From: Littorina saxatilis
Lineage: Eukaryota > Mollusca > Gastropoda > Littorinimorpha > Littorinidae
Assembly (NCBI RefSeq): GCF_037325665.1
Contig: NC_090252.1
Location: 51,789,107 to 51,853,106 of the forward strand
Direction of reading: 5' to 3'
Length of the DNA: 64,000 nt
The first letter of the stretch is position 1. Each line of letters opens with the position of its first letter. Positions 20,825 through 33,900 of the stretch are shown piece after piece. The notes beneath the pieces were generated by a model. It was not told where the DNA came from and ran no database searches. It worked only from the letters and a program-made list of their open reading frames with translations. The translations under genes and the position numbers were made by a program.

Positions 20825-21234
20825 TACATAATAAAGGCAAGTTTCCTTTCAACCTCACCGCAACTAGTGCAGGGAGGGGGTAAAGGAAATAACTTGGCTT
20901 GATTTATTATTCGTATCTTGACTGTCATTGGGGATGGTGCGGGTTGGTAGGGGAGGGGGGTGATTGAGGGGAGCGGGCAATCAGTATCCTATCCTAGTCT
21001 TGCTGTAGGTTTTTCCATGCAGCTCTTTCTCATTTTGGTGCTCAGTTTTTGGTCGTGTGTGTGTGTACATGTGTGCGTGCGTGTGTTAACTGTTAGGATT
21101 CACTGAGGCATGGCTTTCTTTTGTGTGATTGGATGCGAAACAAAAATGGGAGCTGTCGTGCATTATGTTTTGCATTTTGTACATTTATTTATTTCATCTG
21201 ATGTGCTAGCGCATTTTGTTGCATACATTTGGCA
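20825..21234. other. Unassigned, TMEM192 downstream region
   Basis: Probably 3' UTR and intergenic; G-rich and GT-rich patches. No gene. Confidence 0.35.
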
Positions 21235-21645
21235 CTAGATGATTACCCGCTTCGCCGGGTAGCGGCTTCGCCGAGAAGAAGTAGAGCCGAATTGTACGAA
21301 GGAAAGGAGATAAACGCGCAAAACACTGGAGACCTTCTAAAAATAGTAACGTGCAGGGACCTTCTAAAAATAGTAACGTAGTAACGGGAATATGGATTGA
21401 CGCCACACGGAGGAAGGGAGATAATCGCGGCTGAAAACACTGGAGAAGATAAGGAAGAGTTACTGGTTGTGGATCCCGACAACAACAAAAAACAAAAAAC
21501 AAAAAAATCGGTTCAGCGCGCACAGCGCTGCGCGCTGAGAGCACGTGTTGAAATATCTCATCAATGAGGTTGTGTCCGGGGTGTAGCTGAATACGGTGTC
21601 CAAATTTGAAAAAGATCCACCGAGAACTTTGGCCGTGCATCGCGA

Positions 21646-21680
<35 letters not shown>

Positions 21681-21703
21681 CTAGTCGTATATATATAAAT
21701 AGA
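21235..21703 (-). mobile_element. Non-autonomous Helitron, copy H2 (0.47 kb)
   Basis: Read on the minus strand it begins A|TCTATTTATATATATACGAC and ends ACCCGGCGAAGCGGGT, AATCATCTAG|T. It keeps the 5' (GTCT)n run, one TCAAATTTGG block, ATCTCATCAATGAG and the 3' hairpin, but the middle is shortened relative to H1. It inserted into a type-A/B SINE, whose remaining body begins at 21704. Confidence 0.75.
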
Positions 21704-21917
21704 TGCACAAGACCAAGCGCGCATGGAAAAAGTCCTTTTACTCATGTCAGAGTTGAGTGGATTACAGAAACATGAAAATACCCAGCATGCTTCCCCCGAA
21801 AGCGGCGTAAGGCTGCCTGAATGGCTGGTTTAAAACGGTCATACACGTAAAAACCCACTCGTGCAAAAGCGTGAGTGAATGTGGGAGTTACAGCCCATGA
21901 ACAAAGGAGAAGAAGAA
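21704..21917 (+). mobile_element. SINE body, 5' part replaced by Helitron H2
   Basis: GCACAAGACCAAGCGCGCAT, CATGTCAGAGTTGAGTGGAT, CCCAGCATGCTTCCCCCGAA, AAAACGGTCATACACG and the GAAGAAGAA end match the other SINE bodies. Confidence 0.75.
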
Positions 21918-21927
21918 TTAATTTTGC

Positions 21928-22870
21928 AAGTGACATGGGTGTCAATGTACCAGATGAGTTCACTGCACACGATACAGCCTGGCAGTTGATTGTTGGTATG
22001 TGTACAAGTGACATGGGTGTCAATGTACCAGATGAGTTCACTGCACACGATACAGCCTGGCAGTAGATTGTTGGTATGTGTACAAGTGACATGGGTGTCA
22101 ATGTACCAGATGAGTTCACTGCACACGATACAGCCTGGCAGTGGATTGTTGGTGTGTGTACAAGTGACATGGGTGTCAATGTACCAGATGAGTTCACTGC
22201 ACACGATACAGCCTGGCAGTTGAATGTTGGTCTGTGTACAAGTGACATGGGTGTCAATGTACCAGATGAGTTCATTGCACACGATACAGCCTGGCAGTAG
22301 ATTGTTGGTGTGTGTACAAGTGACATGGGTGTCAATGTACCAGATGAGTTCATTGCACACGATACAGCCTGGCAGTAGATTGTTGGTATGTGTACAAGTG
22401 ACATGGGTGTCAATGTACCAGATGAGTTCACTGCACACGATACAGCCTGGCAGTAGATTGTTGGTATGTGTACAAGTGACATGGGTGTCAATGTACCAGA
22501 TGAGTTCATTGCACACGATACAGCCTGGCAGTAGATTGTTGGTATGTGTACAAGTGACATGGGTGTCAATGTACCAGATGAGTTCACTGCACACGATACA
22601 GCCTGGCAGTTGAATGTTGGTATGTGTACAAGTGACATGGGTGTCAATGTACCAGATGAGTTCATTGCACACGATACAGCCTGGCAGTTGATTGTTGGTA
22701 TGTGTACAAGTGACATGGGTGTCAATGTACCAGATGAGTTCATTGCACACGATACAGCCTGGCAGTTGATTGTTGGTATGTGTACAAGTGACATGGGTGT
22801 CAATGTACCAGATGAGTTCACTGCACACGATACAGCCTGGCAGTTGATTGTTGGTATGTGTACAAGTGGA
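21928..22870. repeat. 78-bp satellite array, about 12 units
   Basis: Twelve near-identical 78-bp units, each containing AAGTGACATGGGTGTCAATG, TACCAGATGAGTTCA and CACGATACAGCCTGGCAGT. Because 78 is 26 codons, several frames stay open right across it (409 residues on the minus strand); these are artefacts. It starts within 10 bp of the end of a SINE and ends at GTACAAGTGGAGGGATG. Confidence 0.95.
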
Positions 22871-24643
22871 GGGATGTGTAAGCCTGGACAAGATCTGTGG
22901 TGGCTGACACCATCATTCGCACGGGAAGAAATGTACGGTTGAATAAAGTAAAAGAGATCTTTAGTTCCCACAATGTGGCAAATTCCTTATCCAACTGGGA
23001 GGTGAAGTGTTACGTTGTTTCTCTATGCATTTCTCTTTTTCATCAATATGTTGAACTTGAAGGGTAAAAAAATTGGGTGTCTGTGCGGTGTATTTGCAGC
23101 TCGTTTGTATGTGGTAATGGGTGCTGATAAATTGACATTGTAACTATGCTGTTGTTTGACTCGTAGCAAAAGTTATGAAAGTGTATTGTGCAAGAGAGAG
23201 AGAGAGAGAGTGTGTGTGTGTGAGAGAGGGTTGTTGTTAAGCATAGACTGCAAAACACTGACACTTATTTAAATTGCTGAAAACTGTCATTTTGGCACAG
23301 TTGCCGAATTTTGTCACGATGGGGGAGAGGTGATGCCAAGGAATGCTGACAAAGTTCCCCCAAAAGCTAGGGCCATTTCAGCAAATTCCTTGAAGAAAAT
23401 AAATCTTAGCAACATTCCTCTGCGTGTGTGTGTGTGTGTGTGAATGAATGCTGTCTTTCTTGATGATAAAAAAAGAGGTGCATGTAGTGTGGTCTTTTAA
23501 ATTCCACCATAATCTGTATTATTTCCTTTGTAATAAAACAAATGCAGAATGACAAATTGTTTTGCCTGAGGACTGTTTTTCATTGCGACAGGGTGTGGGA
23601 TGAATCCATATGCACACACAGTTCAGATACATCCTGCTTGCTGCCGCGCCAGCAGAGAACATTTTCCCTCTTTATCTTCACTGCCCTGACTGCAAAACCC
23701 CTTCACGCTGAGGTGTTTTTAGACACGTCAGACACAGGGTGCACAGCAACAATTTCTGACAGAATACTGACGTCGTTGTGGAATTTTGGTGTAACTGGTT
23801 CCAGACAACTTTTCTTCAGGACAAAACTGCCTATTTCTATCATGATAGTGTTTATTTTTGTTCCTGATATGGATAGAAAGAGAAAAGAATGTTAAATCAT
23901 GTATTGTCAATCATTATTTAAGAGAAAGCACAAAAACAAAATCGTCAAAAATTTAGTTACGCCAATTTTCCAGGACGTCATTGACACACGCTGTCGCCTA
24001 AAGAAAACACAACACAAGTTCATAATGATACAAAGATCACAGGTGTATTTCAAAACAACGTAGTTATATAAACGTACAAGATCACCAGTTTATTTTAAAA
24101 CGGAGCAACACTATATATCAGTGTGCCGTAGAAGAAGGAAAATCATTGGTGTTATTTTAATTAAGTCAAATTGCAAGGTCAGGAATTTTTGAACCATGAA
24201 AATCAGACACATTTTTTTATGCCAATAGACAGATATGTGCCATAAGTTTGTTCTTTTCATGATGGAGTTAAATCATCTAAATTTGAATCTCAAAAAGAAC
24301 AAAGGCCACCTTACACATGCAAAATCTTGTGATGAGGCATATTCTGCAAACGTACCGAGAGAATGTACATTGCGGTTCTTTGTAAAAAATCTCCCAAACA
24401 TCAGAGCTGGCACCGGGACATAAGTGTAAAATGCTAAACAGTCTGGAAATCATCACATTTGCAACAACACGGAAAGGCAATTTTTTCATGAAAGGGGGAC
24501 AACTGCGCCACCCTGTCCTTCCGAGAAAAATGTTTGGTACAGAAAGGAGTATCTATAATGCATGTGCATTAAATAGACGAGGTTGGGAAATAACTCTTGT
24601 CAAGTTAGTTGTGGAAGAGTTGTTTTCTCTTGTTTTCTATCTT
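22871..24643. other. Unassigned intergenic
   Basis: GA/GT microsatellite near 23190-23226 and a GT run at 23421-23441. No convincing exon or known repeat otherwise. Confidence 0.4.
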
Positions 24644-24682
24644 TCTTTATTTGGTGTTTAACGCCATTTTCAACAGTTCAAG
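24644..24682 (-). mobile_element. Family-C SINE tail fragment
   Basis: CTTTATTTGGTGTTTAACGC, CATTTTCAAC matches the tail of the family-C SINEs at 34410 and 59034. It joins directly to the next SINE. Confidence 0.55.
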
Positions 24683-24929
24683 GTTTTCGTGTTTCCATAA
24701 CCCACCGAACTCTGACATGGATTACAGGATCTTTTCCGTGCGCACTTGGTCTAGTGCTTGCGTGTACACACGAAGGGGGTTAAGTCACTAGCAGGTCTGC
24801 ACATAAGTTGACCTGGGAGATCGGAAAAATCTCCACTCTTAACCCACCAGGCGGCAGCGACCGGGATTCGAACTCCCGACCTCCCGATTAGGAGGCCCAC
24901 GTCTTACCACCGCGCCACTGCGCCCGTCA
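24683..24929 (-). mobile_element. SINE, type-B head
   Basis: On the minus strand: GACGGGCGCAGTGGCGCGGT (A box), GGGAGTTCGAATCCCGGTCG (B box), GAGATTTTTCCGATCTCCCA and the body to GGGTTATGGAAACACG. The 3' part of the body is missing. Confidence 0.8.
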
Positions 24930-25578
24930 TTGCGGATATGATCGCGTACCTCAGTGCATGGCACAGATCGAGCGACCACGTATGGAGAAGTCACGTGTTG
25001 TTTGACTCATCGTTTGCAAGGAAAGGCGACTCTACGGCAGTCCATGGAAGCCCGACAGAGTTATTTCAGATTGTGTCTATTAATTAACACCAATTAATAC
25101 ACATCGTAAACAAGCCTGCAGCAGTAAAAGCAACTAGATTTGGAAGACATGCAGCTGAATTTTTCTTCACATTATAAGCACTTGTATAAAATCCAAAGCA
25201 AACAAAAGAAGTGAACAAAGCATACTGATATTAATACTTGCATAGTTTTGTTTTCCACCGGTGTACATTCTCATCAAATTGAAGTGAACATTACACATCA
25301 ACCAACACTTCAGGAACGAACATTTCTTTGCATAACAGGGGCCAATACAAAACCAAAAGAAAACATGTAAATGAGTGATGAAAGTATAGTGAGATACCGT
25401 CTTTCATGTTTTTGACTTAAATGATCATGGTTGGAGTAAAGGGTGTAAATCATATTAATCTGATACTATCATTATGAATACTGGCTTGTTACAGTAATTG
25501 TGATTATGAATACATGTACTGGGATCGGTTCTGAGACATTGATAAATATTCATTTCATTTTTTTTACCCGATTCCTAA
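24930..25578. other. Unassigned intergenic
   Basis: AT-rich; no gene, RNA or repeat recognised. Confidence 0.4.
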
Positions 25579-25580
25579 TA

Positions 25581-25833
25581 TGTGACCCTCCACCACGGAA
25601 TGAGTCACATGTCACCTTTGCATGATTTTTATATTTTTACATTTTCCTAAAGAGTTTTTTATGCTCTATCAAGTGGTGAAAACCGTTTTAGAAAAGAGTG
25701 AAAACTGTTCGAGTTATAAGCCTGTGACTAAGGTGACCCTCACACTGTTACCAGACACTCCCCGGACTTATATTAAGCCTAGCGCAGAACCGCGCGAGGT
25801 GACATGCGACCCATGTCGTGGTGGAGGGTCACA
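25581..25833. mobile_element. MITE with TGTGACCCTCCACCACG ends, copy 1
   Basis: Inverted ends TGTGACCCTCCACCACG and CGTGGTGGAGGGTCACA flank 253 bp. TA lies on each side, as for Tc1/mariner target sites. Inner parts AGTCACATGTCACCT and AGGTGACATGCGACC extend the inverted repeat. A second full copy, inverted, is at 29435-29685. Confidence 0.85.
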
Positions 25834-25884
25834 TATATATATCAAGAACAAATTGCAGAAACATCATAAACACTTAAGTCATGA

Positions 25885-26520
25885 CAGAGAGATCATGTTC
25901 AATAGACGTTTTCCGGGTATAACTCTGTCATGAGTTTTGAGCAAAGTGGCAGAGTAAGATCCCCTTTTACTGATCTGAGCCTTTAGTTGTGAGGCAAAGC
26001 AAAGCAACACTAAACAAACACACTGTTGACCTACGTTAACATGTCATTGTGATGAACAACCAACTCTGATGTGTATGTTATGTAAAGTGCACTCGATATG
26101 ATACCCTTTTCTTGTGAAAATATGCACATCGGAGCCACGAATCGCCGCAGATTACATGCCGATCACTGGCAGTGAGCACAAAGCAGGTGTGTTTTCCTAA
26201 ACTCACATGACCTCTAGCCAAACCCACGTAACTTTGGTCAAAACACATCAAGGATCACTGCGTGCCAGCAATTATTGCCGCAACAAATCTTGAACTCTGG
26301 TGATCATATTTTTAAAAGAAAAGGGTATCACTCTGCAGAACATACACATCAGACTTCGTTGATTATCACGATGACAGGTTACAGCTGGCCAGTAGCCAGC
26401 TGGTTGTTTCTCCTCGCAAGGAAAAGCTTGGGTCAGTAAAAGGGACCCTTGCTTACTCTGCCATGTACACTGCTTAAAACTCCTGACAGACTTATTGATG
26501 AAAATCGTCTATTATGCTGA
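25885..26520. repeat. Large foldback element, arms ~250 bp
   Basis: The left arm (AATAGACGTTTTCC, CATGAGTTTTGAGCAAAG, GGCAGAGTAAGATCCCCTTT, GATGTGTATGTTATG, GATACCCTTTT) returns in reverse order as the complement on the right (AAAAGGGTATCAC, GAACATACACATCAGAC, GTCAGTAAAAGGGACCCTTG, CTTACTCTGCC, TAAAACTCCTGACAG, AAAATCGTCTATT). The loop at about 26160-26270 holds the rest. No coding capacity. Confidence 0.7.
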
Positions 26521-26870
26521 AGACAAATTCCTTCAATCTTAATTAAATAATAAAAAAAATCTCTATTATGACAAAACCACATCTCTATCATGACTAGAAC
26601 CAATTATGTCATTATGACAAAGACAATAATACAATGTAACAACAAAGGCACAATACCCTTCATGGCATAGCTCTCAACTCTCTATTGAAACAAATCATCA
26701 AGCAGACTTAAAAATGAAAAATGACAATCAAGCCTGCACTTGTTTGTGTAAACGACCAGAAATAAACGTCTTTCTGGCAAAGTCGTAAGGAAAATAATGT
26801 CCACCTTCCTGACAATCTAGTCGCTTAAAAACAGTCATGCTGGAACATATCATGAAGGGTACTGCATAGA
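26521..26870. other. Unassigned intergenic
   Basis: AT-rich sequence with repeated TCTATTATGAC / TCTATCATGAC motifs near 26560-26620. No gene. Confidence 0.4.
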
Positions 26871-27245
26871 ACCCCCCTTTTGACTCATTGTCTCCCAGGT
26901 ACGGATATATCCGTACCCACTCATATGGCTCTATCTGACCAGGTACGGATATATCCGCTCAGACTGTTAGCTTCAGCCGCTTCCTGTAACGTCCATCTGA
27001 CGTCTGCATTCCAGCGTGTTGAAACACAGTTACTACACAGTCACTACAGTTCTGAGTGACGTACCTGCTGCAGCACAGCTGGTCTCGGCTAAACAAATCT
27101 TGGTCAACATAGGTGGGGTAGAAAGTTAAGACCCCCCGGTTCAAGACTGCCTCATGTGAGACCCTGTTGGTCAAGACAAAGGGACAATAGAATGTGTTCT
27201 TCCCTTGGAGGTGTCCTCTCATTGGAGGGGCGTCACATCGCAGGT
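26871..27245 (-). repeat. Repeat with TACGGATATATCCG palindromes
   Basis: GGTACGGATATATCCGTACC at 26898 and AGGTACGGATATATCCG at 26941 are palindromic. A minus-strand frame (27222-26959) of 87 residues (MRGHLQGKNTFYCPF to KRLKLTV) ends just inside. It may be the end of a transposase-like gene, but I cannot place it. Confidence 0.4.
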
Positions 27246-27951
27246 ATCACTGTTCATCCAAATGTAAGAGGTTCACATTTACATGTGTACATGATACTGT
27301 TTAAATCTTGAGATTTATTTTCATTTATTCCAGTGGTGCAGTCACTTTGCAAAGAGAGTCCCTAACATACAAATTTTGATTATCTCCCCTGCACTACTCC
27401 TTAGTCTAGACTTCTGTGTTGAGGATAACTCTGGTGTGACCAGTGTTCTTGTCTTCCCCTGCCCTGAAAATGTCTGTCTTGTGTAGGGATACAAACAATT
27501 TATAAGCAATAATGTACTTTTTGTATTAAAACATTTAAAGTTAATATTTTGGAACCTTCTCCTATGTTATTAATGAATAATTATAGTATTTTGAGGCACT
27601 GAAAGTAGTTGAGTGTAAGGAACTAGTTTCTTCTGGCTACAGGATAAGACAGTGCTTAGCCTGCAGTTCTACAACTGTTTTCCCTCCATTTTCGGCCATT
27701 GTTCCATTCGACTCCAAGAGAGAAGCGTGGTTTAGTCAATTAGTGATGAAGCTGTACGGTTGTCAATTGCTGTCATGTGGATGTGGATGAGGCCATAGCT
27801 GACGAGGCTGGTGTTGCCTAAATTGCCTTGAGGTTTTTGGTTACTGAGGTAATAAACTACTGGACTTGAAATGGTGTCTTGTGACCCTTTGGATGGATGT
27901 TTCCACACAAAGAGCAAAGAAGATGATGCTGACCAGGTGTTGTGTGGATCA
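27246..27951. other. Unassigned, 3' of the carbonyl reductase gene
   Basis: The part next to 27952 should include the 3' UTR of the carbonyl reductase. The rest has no recognised feature. Confidence 0.4.
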
Positions 27952-30900
27952 TCAACCCCATTTCTGTATGGTGCGGTCAGAGAGGAGGGCCCCCCTGGGG
28001 GATCGTGTGCCAGGTGGTAATAACGACAGGTACACAGGTGTGTCTGCACCTGGAAGGAACGTTAACATCACTTTCAGTTTCCATGCATGGTGACCATTAA
28101 ACACACACACGGACAGAAAGAAAGAGGTACGTAGAAACAAAAGGCTGATCTGATAGTCAGGAGAATGAATGAAAATAAAGAAATCAGACTCAGTGGACCA
28201 CACCCACATACACATGTAATCAAATAAAAACTCAATCACTGAGATCTGTAATATGCACCATGACCTTGATGTGCAGAAAATCACAGGACAGGCACTTAAA
28301 GAGCTTGCCCATAATTTATAGCTGAGAGAAATTTTATAGATTCTTTTCCTGACCGAAAATAGAAGTCAATGAACCTTTCCCCGAAATCGGCGTATTCTGC
28401 CTGAATGGCGGGGTAAAAACGGTCATACACGTAAAAATCCACCCGTGCTAAAAACATGAGTGAACGTGGGAGTCTAAGCCCATGAACGAATAAGAAAAAG
28501 AAGAAGAAGAAGAAGAAGAAGAAGAAGAAGAAGAAGAAGAAGAAGGAGAAGAACAAGAACAACAAGAACAAGAACAAGAAGAAGAACAAGAACAAGAACA
28601 AGAACAAGAACAAGAACAACAAGAAGAAGAAGAAGAACAAGAAAAAGAAGAAGAAGAAGAACAAGAACAAGAAGAAGAAGAAGAAGAAGAAGAAGAAGAA
28701 GAAGAAGAACCTATAGAATCAGAGACCTTTCAGTATGACACAATGAAGAACCCTGTCCTAAGCAAAACAATAGTGAACACCAGCGTACCTTGTGCAGCAG
28801 ACTTGGATGCTCCGTGTCCCCCAATGTCTGTCCGACACCAGCCCGGACAGCACTGCACGTAAACACAAACATTTCATTTCTATTTATTTCTTCCACACCA
28901 CACCCGAACAAGCAAACAAGCAAAATAAGCAATATAGAACTGAGAATTGGACATCTGCTGTCTTTAATTTTTTTCCCTTTATTCTTAAACAGCAACCATT
29001 CAGATCCCCGTATTTACAGGAATGGATGAATGTATTAGATGTGCATAAATGACACACAGTTTTACTGCAGGTCCCTGGGGCTGATGGTGTCTATGTCGAC
29101 CGAAAGTGTGCGGATTTCCTGTAGGTGGACTTACTGTAGGTTGATTCCCTGTATACAGGGAATCCCACAGGGTGGAGTTTTTCAATAAAACTTGCAAACC
29201 ATACTCGGATTTTTAAGAAATATCAAAAAAAGATCGAAAAACATCAAATTAGCTACCGATGTCACTAAGCGTCACGCGACTTTCAGTGATATCAGCGAAA
29301 CACCACAGGAACTACACCCTGTGGTATTCCCTGTATTCAGAGAATCCCCCTACAGGGAATCCCACTCTTTTGGTCGACATAGACCCCATCAGCGTCACTG
29401 GGGAATGATTGAAATTTCGTGTTTGGACACCATATGTGACCCTCCACCACGAAATGAGTCACATGTCACCTCGCGCGGTTCTGCGCTAGGCTTAATATAA
29501 GTCCGGGGAGTGTCTGGTAACAGTGTGAGGGTCACCTTAGTCACAGGCTTGTAACTCGAAAAGTGTTCGCTCTTTTCTAAAACGGTTTTCACCACTGGAT
29601 AGAGCATAAAAAACTCTTTAAAAAATGTAAAATACGAAAATCATGCAAAGGTGACATGCGACTCATTTCGTGGTGGAGGGTCACATATACAGCTCACAAT
29701 TATTTCAAACAAGTACAACAAATTGGCCCAACCCAAACCATGTCAAAAACAACAGTTTACAATCAACCAACCAATTACTGTATTTACAAACTCACAGCAT
29801 TAATCAGAATGTCGTCTTTGTGACCGCTTTGATCCATCTCTTGCTGCTGTATCTGGGTCATGGCCGTGACCCCGATCTTGGACACACCGTATGCAAATGT
29901 CGGCCATCCGTTGACTAGATTCGTACCGGCATCCGCACACCTGTCATGACAGACCTGACAACACTAGGTCATTGTACAACAGTCTGGAACAACTTCTTCT
30001 TCTTCTTCGTTCATGGGCTTAGACTCTCACGACACGTACACTCGTGTTTTTGCACGAGTGGAATTTTACGTGTATGACCGTTTTTACCCCGCCATTTAGG
30101 CAGCCATACGCCGCTTTTGGAGGAAGCATGCTGGGTATTTTTGTGTTTCTATAACCCACCGAACTCTGACATGGATTACAGGATCTTTTCCGTGCACACT
30201 TGGTCTTGTGCTTGCGTGTACACACGAAGGGGGATAAGCCACTAAGCAGGTCTGCACATAAGTTGACCTGGGAGATCGGAAAAATCTCCACAATTAACCC
30301 ACCAGGCGGCCGCGGCCGGGATTCGAACCCTCGACCTTCCGATTAAGAGGCACGCCCGTCTCTGGAACAACTGATGATTGGTGTTATTGTAACCAAGTGC
30401 ACCAAACACTTGAATTACTTTTGGAGGCAAAGCTATTTGTCAAACAGGAAGGAGTTTGGGCTAAATAACCAGCCTATTAAAAATTGCTATGTGAAGGCAA
30501 AGGTTTGCAAGAGTATAGCAATGATGACAATAGCAGCCATACCCTATCACAAACAGCTCTTCGCATCTCACTGGTGTGCTGTCTAACGACTTACAAGAAA
30601 CATAGAGCTACTATAAATTGCTCACACGATCATAGCAGGGAGACAACTCCATCAATACAGAGCAGCTGTGGTGGAAGGGGGACTACTGCGTCACCCTGTC
30701 ACACTATGGAAACGTAGAAAACTCAGAGCAAAGATATGTGCATGCAAGATTGCAATCGCTTTGATGGTTTTTGCAATGGGCTTTCCGGCAGTGTGCGTTG
30801 CTGTACTTTTCTTGTACATAACAAGTGTCACTTTTGTTGGCGGTCACTTGACTGAGTTTTAACATAAATATATTCAAGTTTGCTTCTTTAACAGCCTTAC

Positions 30901-33900
30901 AGCTGTACAGCAATAATTAATCTATCAATTGTCCTATAACACCTTGAATGTTCATCTTTTTTTCAAGCAACAGAAGTCATGCACTCTCCTCGACCAGTAT
31001 AAATGTGAGTATCAGTTTACAGAGCAGTCCTAAAATAGCATGCACTGCCATTAAAGATCGATCCAGCATTGCCAATTATGTACATGCCCTGATAAGCGTT
31101 GACATACATTGCGAGAGCATCCATTGGGCTAGAAGTTTTATAATTAAAACCATTCAGGTACAATTGCAGATCAGGGATCGAGATATACTTTCTTTTCCAG
31201 CCGCACAGTCTCACCCACAATCAAGCCCCACACTTCTGACAACATTATCGTCTTCCGCACTCTTTCAGCAGGGCCTGAGTAAAACTAACACCCACACTTA
31301 GATTTTGGAGCAAAGTCAATGACAATTAAGGTCCGATTGCTGTGTCTTCCTGTCAAGCTTAATTAACTATGCTCACATTTATGCAATTTCTCCATGTGAG
31401 ATCATAAAGTTAATTTGATTTGATTTGATTTGATAGTGGCCTGTTTTATGCAATAACTGGATATAGCCCCGTGTGAGGCTTTTGGTCCCCCAGAGTGAAT
31501 CTCAAACATTCTGTCTTCTTTCAGTATGTGAAGTTACTTCCCAGGGTCAATTTGGGACTAATTGCCCCCCTTTTTTTTACTCTTCTTTCAACTTTTGGAT
31601 CAACAACGCCTGACTTGCTGTTGTTGTTTTTCAAAGGTATTTTGTGCTTTAGTTCTATTGAGTTGCACATACTCACCTCTGAAAGTCTGTCATGAGTTTT
31701 TCGAGCTGTGCCATGGTGATGTGCGGGTCTGTGAGCTGAGCTCTCAGTGGAGGTGAACACTCTCGCAGGGTGGAGCGACAATACATGCTGGTCACGTTCA
31801 CCACCCTGTGCCCGAAAAACATCTACATGAACTGTGGTTAACATGCAGCATGTGCACATTCGTACAACTAACTATAGTGATCGCGCTGGTCATGTTTCTT
31901 GTCACAGTCGTACAACTAACTATAGTGATCGCGCTGGTCATGTTTCTTGTCACAGTCGTACAACTAACTATAGTGATCGCGCTGGTCATGTTTCTTGTCA
32001 CAGTTGTACAACTAACTATAGTGATCGCGCTGGTCATGTTTCTTGTCACAGTCGTACAACTAACTATAGTGATTGCGCTGGTCATGTTTCTTGTCACAGT
32101 CGTACAACTAAGTATAGTGATCGCGCTGGTCATGTTTCTTGTCACAGTCGTACAACTAACTATAGTGATCGCGCTGGTCATGTTTCTTGTCACAGTCGTA
32201 CAACTAACTATAGTGATCGCGCTGGTCATGTTTCTTGTCACAGTCGTACAACTAACTATTGTGATCGCGCTGGTCATGTTTCTTGTCACAGTCGAACAAC
32301 TAACTATAGTGATCGCGCTGGTCATGTTTCTTGTCACAGTCGTACAACTAACTATAGTGATCGCGCTGGTCATGTTTCTTGTCACAGTCGTACAACTAAC
32401 TATAGTAGATTGCGCTGGTCATGTTTCTTGTCACAGTCGTACAACTAACTATAGTGATCGCGCTGGTCATGTTTCTTGTCACAGTCGTACAACTAACTAT
32501 AGTGATCGCGCTGGTCATGTTTCTTGTCACAGTTGTACAACTAACTATAGTGATCGCGCTGGTCATGTTTCTTGTCACAGTCGTACAACTAACTATAGTG
32601 ATCGCGCTGGTCATGTTTCTTGTCACAGTCGTACAACTAACTATAGTGATCGCGCTGGTCATGTTTCTTGTCACAGAAGAACCCCCTGATATAAGACGTC
32701 CCCCTTATCAAGACCTTTATTTTTTGACAATACATGCTGGTCACGTTCACCACCCTGTGACCGAAACGCATTTTCAACAACAGGTTAGTTGACAGTTTCA
32801 GAGTACAGTGTTACCTGCAATGTTTGGCCCCTCTGATGAGAGGACGCCTCCCTTAAAAGGACAGTCTTCATGTTGTCCATTTGTCTATTATCTCTAACAG
32901 AATTGCCTGTCATAAATGGCCACCTGCAAGGTAAAGACACTTTTGACTGGTCTTAACACTATTGTGACTAGCACTGCCACGGCGTTGACGTCCTGCCTGC
33001 CCAAGCTTGCCACCAAGAAACTTACCAAAAATCAGTAACTGTAAAGAAATCTGTCTAGCAAGCTTGAATTAAGTCCAATCACCACCAAATTTTTTGTACT
33101 AATTAAAAAATGGATGCCCAGTTCAGTCGTGCTATTTATAAGTTTGTCACGCGATTTGTTTTAGCAAAGGGGGGGGTGAAAGGGGGATAATTTGTGTTTT
33201 TTAACGTTTTTTTGTGTGTGTTTTCTTTTCCACTGCTTTTTTAAAAGTTATTTTTTAACAGAAAGTATTATAAATAATGTTATAACCAAACAAGGTGTAA
33301 AACCTATGAATTAGCTGAAATATTGTTAAAATTCTACACAGAAATAAGGAGACAGTACAAAGAAAAAAACAAGCAAATCCCGCATTCACTCACAGCATCC
33401 TGACTCAAATGAAACAAAACTGTGACACTCACCAAATGATGTCTAGGTAATCCATATTGAATATAAGTCACATTTTCACAACAAAGTCCCAACTGTACAC
33501 CTATGAACATTTCCAAAAGGATTAGGACGCTCCAGCCATCCATTGTTATCAGTGCTGCCACGCCCCCCTTGCAACTACACATTCGAAGATTCATGCAGTA
33601 CCACCCTAACACGTGTAGTTTGCCGACTCATACTAGCAACACTGAACAGGACTGTTTCTTCCTCAATATCACTGCTATTATCGCTTTCTTGAGGCGAAAA
33701 CAACACGTCGGAATCATGATCTACAGGGTCCTCAAGATCCAACATCCGGAGAATCTCCTCCCGTGACAAGGCTCGCCTTGGATTAATTTTTTTTCTCGAA
33801 CAAACCACACAAATCAGGCTAATTTTACATATGGCGGAAGGGCACGCAAAGTGTGTCAAGGGAAACAACTCAATTTACTGCAAGCTTCAAAAACCGGGAA

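Noticed and set aside
21742-22971. 409- and 350-residue minus-strand reading frames with 26-residue repeats
   Set aside because: The 78-bp satellite period is a multiple of three, so any stop-free unit stays open in several frames; no splice or start logic supports a gene.
28296-28670. Phe/Leu-rich frame resembling a membrane protein
   Set aside because: It is the reverse strand of a GAA microsatellite grown from a SINE tail.
31858-32676. CRISPR-like array
   Set aside because: Units are contiguous with no unique spacers, and the DNA is animal nuclear sequence with introns.
31798-32792. Long frames of 16-residue repeats on both strands
   Set aside because: They are a product of the 48-bp minisatellite; frames are open on both strands at once and the array lies in an intron.
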